Assembly (NCBI GenBank): GCA_964473365.1
Contig: CAYYOV010000014.1
Coordinates: forward strand, 1 to 64,000
DNA length: 64,000 bases
Source: 2-02-FULL-55-14 sp964473365
GTDB lineage: Bacteria > Bacteroidota > Ignavibacteria > UBA10030
Reading direction: 5' to 3'
The notes under the pieces were generated by a model. It saw nothing but the letters and a program-made list of their open reading frames with translations, had not been told where the DNA came from and did not search any database. This document shows positions 23,541 to 32,266 of this stretch, piece after piece. The position numbers and the translations under genes are program-made. How positions within the stretch are numbered: the first letter of the stretch is position 1; every line of letters starts with the position of its first letter.

Positions 23541-26483
23541 ATGCGACCCCGAACCCTGGTGTTTCCGGTCATCCTGTTTTGCCACCTTTCCCTGGCACAA
23601 TCTGACAAGCCTGTGGATCTGGTGGACCCGTTCATCGGCACCGGCGGTCATGGACACACCTTCCCCGGCGCGACGGTTCCGTTCGGCATGGTCCAGTTGA
23701 GCCCCGATACGCGCGTGGAAGGCTGGGATGCCTGCGGCGGATATCACAGCTCCGATTCCTCCATCCTGGGGTTCAGTCACACGCATCTGAGCGGAACAGG
23801 CGTCGGCGACTACGGCGACGTGCTGTTTGCCCCCACGATCGGCGCGGTCCAGTGGGAACCAGGATCGTCGACGGCCCCGGGGTACCGGTCGTCATTCCGT
23901 CACTCGACCGAGGTCGCAACTCCTGGCTACTATCGCGTCAACCTCGACGGCCGTCAGATCCTGGCAGAGTTGACGGCAGGTCGACGCATCGGCGTCCACC
24001 GCTACACGTTCCCCGACCGGGACACGGCCAACATTCTCATCGATCTCGTCCATGGGATCGGACCCGACGTCGTGCTCGACGCAACGCTCCGGGTCACCTC
24101 CGATCGTGAGGTGGTCGGAATGCGCCGCTCGCGCGGGTGGGCCAACGACCAGGTCATCTACTTCGTTGCACAATTCTCGCGTCCGTTCGATCGTGCGGTG
24201 GTGATGGCTCCGGAGGAGGGCGGAACGCTTCCAACGGCGTCGGGTACGGTCGTGAAAGGAGCGGTCCGGTTCCTGCCTGCCAGGGGACGGATCGTCACCG
24301 TGCGCGTCGGCATCTCTGCGGTCGACATCGATGGGGCGCGCCGCAATCTGGAGTCAGAACCCGGCTCCTTCGACGCGGTCCGACGTTCTGCCCGCCTGGC
24401 ATGGGAGAACGCGTTGGGTCGGGTGACCATCGAAGGCGGAACGCGGGCGCAGCGACGTGTCTTCTATACGGCGCTGTATCACACGATGGTCGCTCCGAAT
24501 GTCTTCTCAGACGTCGACGGACGATATCGGGGAATGGACGGCGTGATCCGGACAGCTGACGGGTTCGACCGCTATACGGTCTTCTCGCTCTGGGACACCT
24601 TCCGAGCGACGCATCCGCTCTTCACGATCCTCGAGCCGGCTCGGACGAATGACTTCATCCGTTCGTTCTTGTCCATCTACGAGGAGGGAGGAACACTGCC
24701 CGTGTGGGAACTGGCGGCCAACGAGACGTGGTGCATGATCGGCTATCATGCCGTTCCGGTCATCGCCGACGCCGCTGCCAAAGGGATCCGCGGATACGAC
24801 GCCGCCCTGGCCTTACGCGCAATGGAGGCGAGCGCCAACAAAGACCACTTCGGGCTCTCATTCTGCCGCCGCAGCGGATATGTGCCGGCGGAGAAGGAGT
24901 CGGAGTCGGTGTCGAAAACGCTGGAGTATGCCTACGACGATTGGTGCATCGCTGAGTTCGCTCGAACGGTCGGGCGGCCGGAGGTCGCAGATGAGTACCT
25001 TCGTCGTTCGCAAAACTATCGGAACGTGTTCGATGCTTCCGTCGGGTTCATGCGTCCAAAGCACAACGGCGGCTGGTCTGAGCCGTTCCGCCCACTGGCC
25101 GTCACGAACGATTACACCGAGGCGAACGCGTGGCAGTATGCGTTCTTTGCTCCCCACGACATTGGGGGATTGGCGGACCTCTACGGCAGCCGAGAACGGC
25201 TTGCCGCGAAATTGGATGAGATGTTCTCGACATCGCCCGTGATCGAAGGACGTCAGCAGGCCGATATTACGGGCCTCATCGGTCAGTATGCGCATGGCAA
25301 CGAGCCCAGCCATCACATCGCGTATCTGTATGCCTACGCCGGCCAGCCGTGGAAGACACAACAGCGCGTGCGACAGATCCTCGACGAGTTCTACTCCGAT
25401 CAACGAGACGGGCTCATCGGAAACGAAGATTGCGGTCAGATGTCGGCGTGGTACGTCATGAGCGCGTTGGGTTTCTATCCCGTCAATCCAGGACAGCCTA
25501 TGTACGTTCTCGGCTCGCCCCTCTTCCCGAGAGCGACGGTCCATCTTCCGAACGGCAGGTCATGGACGGTCCGATCAGAGGAGGGCGGCGCGGGTCGGCC
25601 CTATGTCGCGTCAGTGGCGCTAAATGCGAAGCCGATCACCCGCTCCTGGATCTCGCACGAAGAGATCGTGAACGGGGGAGAGTTGCGATTCAGGATGGGC
25701 CGTGAGCCGGACGTGACGCGCGGTGTCTCCTCCGCGGATCTTCCGCCCGTTCCGAAGCACCTCGAGATCACGCTCACGCCGACCGTGACGCCAGCCCGTT
25801 CTTCCTTCTCCGAACCGGTTTCGCTGACGCTCATGACTGCAACCCCGGGTGCGACGATCTTCTACACGATCGACGGCAGTGAGCCAACGGCATCCGCAAA
25901 GCGGTACAGCGGTCCGTTCACATTGGATGCATCGGCGGTTGTCAAAGCCCGTGCGTTTCTGGATGACCGTGCACCGAGTGGTATGATGGAAGCCTCGTTC
26001 ACGCGCGTCGTACGGATCGGGGCGATCGCGCGTGCCGGGAGATACAGTCCACAGTATTCCGCTGGCGGCCGTGACGCGCTCATTGACGGCGTGCGAGGGG
26101 TGGAAGACTTTCGGGTCGGGGGATGGCAGGGATATGAGGGGAACGACATGGAGACGGTCGTGGACCTGGGAACGATCAAGCCGGTGAAACGCATTGCGGG
26201 GACGTTCCTCCAGGACCAGAACGCGTGGATCTTTTTCCCAACGTCCGTGCGATTCGAAATCTCGACGAACGGCGCCGACTATCAGACGGTGTATGAGGCA
26301 GGGACGGGGACCGATCCGCAGAAAGAAGGGGCGATGCGGGCAACGGTGGCGTCAACGATGGATGGGATCACGGCGCGATTCGTTCGGGTCACGGCCACGA
26401 ACATCGGTTTGTGTCCGCCGTGGCACAAGGGGAGCGGAAACAAGGCGTGGTTGTTTGTGGATGAGATCGAGGTGGAGAACTGA
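23541..26483 (+). CDS. GH92 alpha-mannosidase with C-terminal accessory domains
   Basis: ATG 23541 (MRPRTLVFPVILFCHLSLAQS) begins at a signal peptide; residues upstream in frame are not protein-like. The 980-residue product shows the GH92 hallmarks: GTGGHGHTFPGATVPFGMVQLSPD near residue 40, GFSHTHLSGTG, SLWDTFRATHPLF, EGRQQADITGLIGQYAHGNEPSHH and GNEDCGQMSAWYVMSALGFYPV. These calcium-dependent enzymes trim mannose from N-glycans or mannans. The catalytic part ends near residue 740; a chitobiase-like strand domain (FYTIDGSEPTA) and a discoidin-like domain ending AWLFVDEIEVEN follow, as in the GH20 enzyme at 15518. Confidence 0.93.
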   Translation: MRPRTLVFPVILFCHLSLAQSDKPVDLVDPFIGTGGHGHTFPGATVPFGMVQLSPDTRVEGWDACGGYHSSDSSILGFSHTHLSGTGVGDYGDVLFAPTIGAVQWEPGSSTAPGYRSSFRHSTEVATPGYYRVNLDGRQILAELTAGRRIGVHRYTFPDRDTANILIDLVHGIGPDVVLDATLRVTSDREVVGMRRSRGWANDQVIYFVAQFSRPFDRAVVMAPEEGGTLPTASGTVVKGAVRFLPARGRIVTVRVGISAVDIDGARRNLESEPGSFDAVRRSARLAWENALGRVTIEGGTRAQRRVFYTALYHTMVAPNVFSDVDGRYRGMDGVIRTADGFDRYTVFSLWDTFRATHPLFTILEPARTNDFIRSFLSIYEEGGTLPVWELAANETWCMIGYHAVPVIADAAAKGIRGYDAALALRAMEASANKDHFGLSFCRRSGYVPAEKESESVSKTLEYAYDDWCIAEFARTVGRPEVADEYLRRSQNYRNVFDASVGFMRPKHNGGWSEPFRPLAVTNDYTEANAWQYAFFAPHDIGGLADLYGSRERLAAKLDEMFSTSPVIEGRQQADITGLIGQYAHGNEPSHHIAYLYAYAGQPWKTQQRVRQILDEFYSDQRDGLIGNEDCGQMSAWYVMSALGFYPVNPGQPMYVLGSPLFPRATVHLPNGRSWTVRSEEGGAGRPYVASVALNAKPITRSWISHEEIVNGGELRFRMGREPDVTRGVSSADLPPVPKHLEITLTPTVTPARSSFSEPVSLTLMTATPGATIFYTIDGSEPTASAKRYSGPFTLDASAVVKARAFLDDRAPSGMMEASFTRVVRIGAIARAGRYSPQYSAGGRDALIDGVRGVEDFRVGGWQGYEGNDMETVVDLGTIKPVKRIAGTFLQDQNAWIFFPTSVRFEISTNGADYQTVYEAGTGTDPQKEGAMRATVASTMDGITARFVRVTATNIGLCPPWHKGSGNKAWLFVDEIEVEN

Positions 26484-26487
26484 AGGG

Positions 26488-26576
26488 AATTTCGGATTGC
26501 GGATTGGAAATTTCGAAATGGCGAAGAAATGCTTCCAGGCGATAATCCGAAATTGGCGATCCGCAATTCGCAATGC
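26488..26576 (+). repeat. Period-7 intergenic repeat with inverted arms
   Basis: A-T-richer stretch right after the mannosidase stop. Units of 7 bases such as ccgaaat, ccgcaat and tcgcaat recur, and two arms face each other: AATTTCGGAT (26488-26497) with ATCCGAAATT (26545-26554), and ATTGCGGAT (26496-26504) with ATCCGCAAT (26559-26567). It could fold and stop transcription. Confidence 0.6.
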
Positions 26577-26582
26577 ATCGGG

Positions 26583-26984
26583 TCATCCTCTGTACCTCGG
26601 TCTCCGGATCTCCGGCTTCGGACCGCGCCATGCTTGAAGTCGTTCCACGACGAACGCCACGAGTCGCTGATCGAGGGTCGCGCTGGCATTTCGGAAGTCG
26701 GCAATGACGCGAGGAGCATCGAAGGTCCCGTCCGGAATGAGGATCGGCGTCGACTTGTACTGTCCCGGGTTCCCTTCTCCGTCGTCGACGCGGTCATGTC
26801 GCGAGGCGCCTGGCGCCTTCCACGTGAAGGCTCGCTGGTCGTTCGACAGGTCGTAGCACAGCTGGAATCCGATGATGGTATCGTCGTCGCCGTACCACAC
26901 GATAAGATCGAACAGGTCGTCGGTGAACCATCGGCGCTTCGGTTCACCCTGAATGTGCTTGACGTACGTGATCTCGCTGAGCAT
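26583..26984 (-). CDS. Conserved hypothetical protein (SEITYVKHIQGEPKRRWF type)
   Basis: 133 residues from ATG 26984 (MLSEITYVKHIQGE). The N-terminal half reads as an ordered alpha/beta protein: GEPKRRWFTDDLFDLIVWYGDDDTI and GFQLCYDLSNDQRAFTWK. I have seen the opening motif in proteins of unknown function but cannot name a domain. No signal peptide or membrane span. It runs toward the mannosidase gene and abuts the period-7 repeat. Confidence 0.6.
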   Translation of the reverse strand: MLSEITYVKHIQGEPKRRWFTDDLFDLIVWYGDDDTIIGFQLCYDLSNDQRAFTWKAPGASRHDRVDDGEGNPGQYKSTPILIPDGTFDAPRVIADFRNASATLDQRLVAFVVERLQAWRGPKPEIRRPRYRG

Positions 26985-27091
26985 CTGCGTATGCCCTGGT
27001 CTCAAGATCTCAGGTCGCGGGACAGCCGTCCATGCCGCACGTCACATTCGTGCATAGATTCCAAGCGACGACCACGAGCCGCCACGTGCCC

Positions 27092-28201
27092 TCACTGATA
27101 TTCGATTGACGTCAGCTCTAGCCGGAACCAGGTATTGTCCCCCTCCTTCAATCGCCATGTCACGCTGGAACGCACGGGGATACGGAAACCGCCGAGGTTC
27201 TTCGACTCTTCCATCGTGATCACCCATCGTTCGAGTGTGGCCCCTTCAGGCCGGTCCATGTAGCGGTCTGCTTCGAAACCTGTCAGATCGCCGGAGGCGT
27301 CGAACCGGAAAACTCCCGTGACGCTGTTGCCGCCGTCCGTCAGTGTGGCGCGCGCTGATGCGCTGTCCACGGCCTCCCACCTGATGGAAGGGCTCAGTGC
27401 CGCAGTGGGGAACCAGCAGATCTCGGCCAGAAAACGGAGCAGCGTTCCTTGGTCCATCTGCGCGCCGCTTGCGTCCACCATCGTCAGAAGCCCAAACGCG
27501 CTGATCTTCATCCGGCCGTGGCCGTCGGAATACGTGTCTTCTCCGAGCACGGTGACGACCGGCATCATCTGCATCGACGTCCGCCAGACGAAGCCGGGTG
27601 GTTCGACCCGAAAGACCTGCTCTGCCACGGCCGGCACCCAATCGGCGTCCGGTCGCTGGCGCATCTCGCCCCGTTGCGTGAGGCGGACGGACGTGACAGG
27701 CCTCGACCCGACGACGCCGGAAGCGTTGAGCCAGCGTTGGACCGGGGGAGGAAGTAGCGCGATAGACTCCGCGGTGATGACCGCCGTGGGCTGAGGTCTG
27801 GCCGACCGGACCAGAGCCTCCATGTCGTTCCGCGCAGCACGGTCGAATCGGACCTCGGCCGCCGAGGGGAGCGCCGCCAGGAGGATAATGAGGTTGGCGA
27901 TCGTGCCGTATTTCGCGTCGGGCCATGCGACGATCACGAGGAGTTGGGAGACAAGCACGCCAATGCCGGCGAGGAGCGGCCACCACTCCTGACGGAGCAT
28001 CATTCCCACGCCACCGGCGAGGAGCAGGAGCGTGGCGAGCAGCCAGGCGATGCCGTACACCGGGTAGGCCCGCGACGGCACACTGATCATCGTGCGGCCC
28101 GTCAACTGCGAAACCGGCGCCAGCCCGAAGTACTTGACGAACCCAAGCAGATGGATCAACGCATGAAAGGTCAGAAGCAGGAGCAGGAGAGAGCGCAGCA
28201 T
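27092..28201 (-). CDS. DUF6544-family membrane protein
   Basis: 369 residues. The first 115 hold about four membrane spans (with HALIHLLGF in the first). The rest is a soluble domain typical of DUF6544 (formerly DUF6920): LPPPVQRWLNASGVVG, VRLTQRGEMRQRPDADW, FRVEPPGFVWR, GEDTYSDGHGRMKISAFG, ASGAQMDQGTLLRFLAEICWFPTA and IRWEAVDSASARATLTD. Function unknown. The upstream 28202-28430 holds no gene I accept. Confidence 0.8.
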   Translation of the reverse strand: MLRSLLLLLLTFHALIHLLGFVKYFGLAPVSQLTGRTMISVPSRAYPVYGIAWLLATLLLLAGGVGMMLRQEWWPLLAGIGVLVSQLLVIVAWPDAKYGTIANLIILLAALPSAAEVRFDRAARNDMEALVRSARPQPTAVITAESIALLPPPVQRWLNASGVVGSRPVTSVRLTQRGEMRQRPDADWVPAVAEQVFRVEPPGFVWRTSMQMMPVVTVLGEDTYSDGHGRMKISAFGLLTMVDASGAQMDQGTLLRFLAEICWFPTAALSPSIRWEAVDSASARATLTDGGNSVTGVFRFDASGDLTGFEADRYMDRPEGATLERWVITMEESKNLGGFRIPVRSSVTWRLKEGDNTWFRLELTSIEYQ

Positions 28202-28430
28202 GGTAGCTATGGAGGATGCGTGAGCGTGTTTTCGATGATGGTCGGAGCGCGATTCGTCACAGTGAACGTGCGGTGTGCTGGAAGCGGAGTGTCGGCGTAC
28301 GAGGGAAAGGTCGGAATCACATGGAACACTGAAGCGGCATGCGTTGTCGCGGGAATCGGTCTTCGATGGGGCTCATGTGAGGCGCAGGTATGATCTGAAG
28401 AGAGCGCGCCGGCGCATTTTCGAGAACGTG
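28202..28430. other. Intergenic region without a recognised gene
   Basis: Between the DUF6544 start and the DUF1801 stop. Short open frames on both strands have unnatural composition. It must hold the DUF6544 promoter, but I see no clear -35/-10 pair or strong hairpin. Confidence 0.4.
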
Positions 28431-28850
28431 TCATGGATACCGCTCACGAAGGCGTCTGACCGATCGCCGAACCAGCTCCCCGAGGACCTTAAGATCGACT
28501 CCGTCGAGCGTCTTGAGATACAGACATCCGCCGCCGACCTTGTGCTTGCCGAGCTTCGTGAGCAATGTCTTGTCAGCTTCCAGGCCTCCCATGAGATACA
28601 CCGTCAGCGCACCCTTGCGAGGCGACAGACCTGCCAGCATCCAGTCCCCTTCGCGTCCGCTGGCATAGGTATAATGATACGAACCGAAACCGATGATGCT
28701 CGGGCCCCACATCGCAGGACGCTCCCCTGTGACCTTTCGCATGATCGCGATCAACGACTGCGTGTCCTTCCGCTGCTGCGTGTCCTTGACGGACTTGACG
28801 AACTCCGTGACGCTGCGTTTCGTCCGGATGGTCTTCAGTTCGGTCGGCAT
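28431..28850 (-). CDS. DUF1801-domain protein
   Basis: 139 residues. The sequence follows the YdhG/DUF1801 pattern: SLIAIMRKVTGERPAMWGPSIIGFGSYHYTYASGREGDWMLAGLSPRKGALTVYLMGG, broken here into the recognisable parts MWGPSIIGFGSYHY and GLSPRKGALTVYL, then GCLYLKTLDGVDLKVLGELV. The fold is a SufE-like or frataxin-like alpha/beta domain of unknown role, cytoplasmic. A single gene without partners. Confidence 0.85.
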   Translation of the reverse strand: MPTELKTIRTKRSVTEFVKSVKDTQQRKDTQSLIAIMRKVTGERPAMWGPSIIGFGSYHYTYASGREGDWMLAGLSPRKGALTVYLMGGLEADKTLLTKLGKHKVGGGCLYLKTLDGVDLKVLGELVRRSVRRLRERYP

Positions 28851-28982
28851 GGGGAGGACGGGAGTTGGAGGAGAGAGTGATCGCAGGGAAGATGCGAGAC
28901 CTACGGGAGGATGTCAAGGGGCGTGCCGAAGCAGACCGAAAACGTAGCGTCGCGTGACGAGCCACCATGTCACACCAACGAC

Positions 28983-29020
28983 AACGCCGCGTCGGGACGT
29001 GAGGTCTTCGACGCGGCGTT
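28983..29020 (-). terminator. Hairpin after the outer-membrane-like gene
   Basis: A 12-bp perfect inverted repeat (AACGCCGCGTCG / CGACGCGGCGTT) with a 14-base loop, 60 bases past the stop of the gene at 29080. On the minus strand it is followed by GTCGTTGGTGTG, a poor T tail. Confidence 0.55.
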
Positions 29021-29079
29021 CAGGTTCCGAGCAAGGTGTACGCCGGACTGGATCAGCCCTTCAAATCGGTCACAGCGGG

Positions 29080-29949
29080 TCAGAACCCGATGCCCAGCGT
29101 GAACAGCACGACATCCTGCTTCTGTTCGCTCTCGCCGGACGTCGACGTGCCCGGGGTCGAGGTGCTCTGTTCATACTTCGGTTTTGCGGCCAGATAACGG
29201 ACCATGAAGGTCAACCCTCCCGCCGATTGGAGGCCGATACGGCCGCCGAACGCCGGGGCATTGCCCTTTAGAGGATCCTGCGAGAATTGCATGCCCAGAT
29301 AGTCGATCGAAACCTTCGGTGATGTGGAGATCATATACCCGAAATCGCCGGCGATGAAAAATCGCACACCCGTGGACGTGCTTCCGAATCCGAGCGAGAT
29401 GGATGGGACGATCATGTTCCAGGAACCGATGTCGGCAGAGATCCCGGTCGTGCCGCCGAACATCTTGAGCAACGCATCTTCATCGACCTTGTTCATGATG
29501 TAGGACCCGCCGATGGCAAAGTAGATGCCGCCGGAAGAGATGTGCGAGTACTCCATACCGGCCACAAACCCGAATTTCGCCATGCCCCCTTCAGGGTCGT
29601 CCGTTTTCGCAAATGGCCCCGTTGGCATCGCTCCGCCCGCGACAAACGAGAAGAATCCCGACGCGCGTTCAGGTTCTGCGGCGTTGGTCTCTGCCGCTAT
29701 CGCAGGAGGCGGCACTCCTTCCTTCGTGATCCGCTCGACCTCGCTCATTTGAAAGACGAAGATGCTTCCGTCGGCGGTCTGGATCTTGACCGTCTTGTCG
29801 GGGATCTGTTCGAGGACGGCCCCCTTGATCACGCTGCCGTTCTTCAAGTACACCACATCGCGCTGCGTGATCTGTGCGATGATCGATGTGGTGAGAAGCA
29901 CTACCAAAGCGGAAAGCAGCAAAGCACGCGACACGATGGCGATTCTCAC
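29080..29949 (-). CDS. Outer-membrane beta-barrel-like protein with N-terminal SH3-like strand domain
   Basis: GTG 29949 is chosen because AAAGGAG lies 6 bases upstream; 289 residues. A signal peptide (RALLLSALVVLLTTSIIAQ) is followed by DVVYLKNGSVIKGAVLEQIPDKTVKIQTADG, here in parts DVVYLKNGSVIKG and KTVKIQTADGS, a small strand domain frequent at the start of surface proteins in Bacteroidota and relatives. After a spacer comes a run of amphipathic strands (GGAMPTGPF, FGFVAGMEY, GGIYFAIGGSY, VRFFIAGDFGYM, GGRIGLQSAGGL) ending in aromatic VLFTLGIGF, the typical barrel end signal. Probably an OmpA/PorT-like porin or membrane protein; function unknown. Confidence 0.72.
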   Translation of the reverse strand: MRIAIVSRALLLSALVVLLTTSIIAQITQRDVVYLKNGSVIKGAVLEQIPDKTVKIQTADGSIFVFQMSEVERITKEGVPPPAIAAETNAAEPERASGFFSFVAGGAMPTGPFAKTDDPEGGMAKFGFVAGMEYSHISSGGIYFAIGGSYIMNKVDEDALLKMFGGTTGISADIGSWNMIVPSISLGFGSTSTGVRFFIAGDFGYMISTSPKVSIDYLGMQFSQDPLKGNAPAFGGRIGLQSAGGLTFMVRYLAAKPKYEQSTSTPGTSTSGESEQKQDVVLFTLGIGF

Positions 29950-30175
29950 GTCGTACTCCTTTGGATGCACAAGAGTGGTGATCTGAACGCGTACCCTAAT
30001 CTACCACCTTGAAAAGACAATCGTAATCGAAATTCGTACGAGCGAGGATCGAAACCCTCTCACTTCTGAGAATGAGATCGTCTCCACATGGACCTCGCCA
30101 AGAGACTCCCACGATTTGCACCCAGGACGGCTCCACGGAGTTGTGGCATGATGATCCTGTCCGGATGTCGGGCCT
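29950..30175. other. Intergenic region upstream of the barrel gene
   Basis: Holds the 5' region of the barrel gene (with its AAAGGAG) and the 3' end of the DUF2164 gene. It is richer in A and T around 29995-30050 than its surroundings, as for a promoter, but I see no sure box. Confidence 0.35.
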
Positions 30176-30463
30176 TCACTTCTTGGGCTTGTTGCGACCG
30201 TCGGGTCGTGTGAATCGGACCTCGACCGGTTTCTCGAGGTTCTCGATCGACTCACCGATGTCATCGACACGCTTGCGGAGGACCGCCCGGGCATCCCGAA
30301 GCCCCTGATTGTAGAAGAACGGACCTACCTCGTCGGCGAAAAAATTCAGGAGGTCTCCGGCCTCGAATTGTCCAAGCTCCAGGCCGAACTCCCTCGCGGC
30401 GAACGCCTGGATCTTCTGGATGATCGCATCTTTGTCGGGCTTGGCGAAGTTTACCAGTGGCAT
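30176..30463 (-). CDS. DUF2164 family protein
   Basis: 95 residues that match DUF2164 over nearly the full length: DKDAIIQKIQAFAAREFGLELGQFEAGDLLNFFADEVGPFFYNQGLRDARAVL, visible here in parts KIQAFAAREFGLELGQFEA and FFADEVGPFFYNQGLRDA. Members are small cytoplasmic helical proteins of unknown function. It follows the beta-lactamase gene on the same strand, with 65 bases between them. Confidence 0.9.
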   Translation of the reverse strand: MPLVNFAKPDKDAIIQKIQAFAAREFGLELGQFEAGDLLNFFADEVGPFFYNQGLRDARAVLRKRVDDIGESIENLEKPVEVRFTRPDGRNKPKK

Positions 30464-30528
30464 ATGGCATGCAGGGGTGGCGAGTGAATGTGGATACTCG
30501 GCGTCGTCGCAGGTGCTGAGGAAGATGA

Positions 30529-31428
30529 CTATGGTTGGCCGACAGCGTCCCAGACGGCCCGGGCGACCGAGGCGATCACCCCTTCGCGCGCGGCCTCTGA
30601 AGCCCGAGAGTCTGAAACGAAGACCACGACGACGAGTCGCCGTCCGTCAGGCCGCACGATGATGCCCGCGTCGTTCGTGGCCGCCGCGATCCCGTGACGA
30701 TCAACGCCCGATGTGCCGGTCTTGTGGGCGACGACGGTACCCGGCGGAAGGGCCCCTCTGAGCCGCTTCGGTCCGCCCGGGCTTTGTGACATGATGCTCC
30801 AAAGATAGGAACGAAGATCTTCGGAAAAGATGTCGCGCTCCGCGAATACTCGCAGGAGACGCGCCATTGCGATGGGCGTACTGAAATTTCGGTACTGGAC
30901 TTCGCTGGAGGCGTGCATCTCCTCTTCCGTCGCCACGATAGCCATTCCGTCGATGCCAAGTCCGCGTACGTAGCGGTCCACCGTGGCCGGTCCGCCGAGT
31001 TGCCACAGTAGAATGTCGCAGCCATTGTTGTCGCTGAGTGCAACCGTGGTTGCAAGAATGGAATCGAGCGTGAGATCGACGTTCCCAGCCGGGTGGGCGT
31101 CGCGGAGTGGGCTCCAGGTGTCGGGCAAGAGGTCTGACGCCGTGACATGCACGACCTGCGACAACGAGAGCGCTCCGCGTTCTACCTGGTCAAGCACTGC
31201 CAGGGCGATGGGGAATTTGTACACGCTCTGCATCGGAAATCGGCGGTCGCCGTTGAACGTGAGCGTGTCGCCCGTCGCGAGGTCGATCGCCGCGACTCCC
31301 ACCGTCCCGTCGATGGATCGGGCGACATGCTCGATCGGCCCCCGAGCGCGTGACAGTTGCGCCTCGACCGGCCGGAAGAACACGACCGACATGAGGCATG
31401 ACAGGAGCGTGTATGTGGTTCTGGACAT
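30529..31428 (-). CDS. bla: Class A beta-lactamase, subclass A2-like
   Basis: 299 residues with a Sec signal peptide ending near PVEAQ. The catalytic set is complete: S68-V-Y-K71 in FPMQSVYKFP, the SDN loop at 132-134 (SDNNGCDILL), a Glu in the omega-loop segment TEEEMHASSEVQYRN, and K236-T-G in HKTGTSG. The FPMQSVYKF and SDNNGCDILL variants are those of the A2 branch typical of Bacteroidota (PER/VEB/CepA relatives). It hydrolyses beta-lactams in the periplasm. No mobile element flanks it, so it looks like a resident gene. Substrate range cannot be read from sequence alone. Confidence 0.92.
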   Translation of the reverse strand: MSRTTYTLLSCLMSVVFFRPVEAQLSRARGPIEHVARSIDGTVGVAAIDLATGDTLTFNGDRRFPMQSVYKFPIALAVLDQVERGALSLSQVVHVTASDLLPDTWSPLRDAHPAGNVDLTLDSILATTVALSDNNGCDILLWQLGGPATVDRYVRGLGIDGMAIVATEEEMHASSEVQYRNFSTPIAMARLLRVFAERDIFSEDLRSYLWSIMSQSPGGPKRLRGALPPGTVVAHKTGTSGVDRHGIAAATNDAGIIVRPDGRRLVVVVFVSDSRASEAAREGVIASVARAVWDAVGQP

Positions 31429-31442
31429 GGCCGAACGCTTTC

Positions 31443-31455
31443 GGGTATGATACCC
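31443..31455. promoter_or_regulatory. Palindrome in the bla-cutC divergent promoter
   Basis: GGGTATGATACCC is a perfect 6-bp palindrome around a central G, 15 bases before the bla start and 131 before cutC. Such symmetry between divergent genes suggests an operator, but no regulator gene is adjacent. Confidence 0.35.
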
Positions 31456-31585
31456 AACCTCCGGAAAATTTCATTCTCCGGCAATTGGCGGCTGAGGGTC
31501 TCGTCATGCTGCCGGGGGGTCCCCGCTCGATCGGAGAGCATGGCTTCTTCAAAAAAATCCCCGCAAGTTCTGGCAGAGGAGACCT

Positions 31586-32248
31586 ATGATTCTCGAGATC
31601 GCTATTGATTCGCTGTCCGACGGCCTTGCCGCTGCGTCTGCAGGCGCTGACCGGTTGGAAGTCTGCGCTAGCCTGGGCGAAGGGGGTCTGTCGCCCTCCC
31701 TTGAGTTGGTCCGCTCATTGGCTGCTCAGACCCGAGTACCGCTCTTTGTGATGATCCGTCCCCGGGGTGGAGACTTTGCGTACTCACATGCGGAATGTGG
31801 AGTGATGGAGCGTCACATCGACGAGGTCAAAGAGGCTGGAGCACATGGGATCGTGCTCGGTCTCCTCACACCGGAACATGCTGTCGACCTTGAACGGACT
31901 GCCGCCTTTGTGAAGCGTTCAGCCCCGTTGCCTGTGACGTTCCATCGGGCCTTCGATCGGTGTCACGACCTTCCAGCGACCGCGCAACGTCTGTCGGACA
32001 TCGGTGTGCGCCGCATTCTTACGTCGGGGGGCGCGGCGTCTGCGGAACTCGGGATGGCGATGCTGAAGGAACTTCATCAACAGGTAGGGAGGAGCATCGG
32101 CATTCTGCCGGGTGGAGGCGTCAGACCGGCGAACATCCGGCGTCTCATCGAATCGACGGGAGTTGCAGAGATCCACTCTGCGGCGCGCGATGCAGCAGGG
32201 TTGTTCGATCCGGAGATCGTGCGCCGCATGAAAGGAGCGATCGAATGA
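31586..32248 (+). CDS. cutC: Copper homeostasis protein CutC family
   Basis: 220 residues, ATG with GAGGAGA upstream. The TIM-barrel family motifs are clear: AGADRLEVCASLGEGGLSPS, PLFVMIRPRGGDFAYS, GAHGIVLGLL, VTFHRAFDRCHD, RRILTSGG and a late GILPGGGVRPANI. CutC proteins are cytoplasmic; a direct copper role is disputed. Transcribed away from the beta-lactamase gene and towards the SDR gene. Confidence 0.94.
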   Translation: MILEIAIDSLSDGLAAASAGADRLEVCASLGEGGLSPSLELVRSLAAQTRVPLFVMIRPRGGDFAYSHAECGVMERHIDEVKEAGAHGIVLGLLTPEHAVDLERTAAFVKRSAPLPVTFHRAFDRCHDLPATAQRLSDIGVRRILTSGGAASAELGMAMLKELHQQVGRSIGILPGGGVRPANIRRLIESTGVAEIHSAARDAAGLFDPEIVRRMKGAIE

Positions 32249-32266
32249 TCATCCGCTCGTGTCCGC

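Noticed and set aside
30529..31428. Beta-lactamase as an acquired mobile gene
   Set aside because: No insertion sequence, integron or composition shift flanks it; it looks resident.
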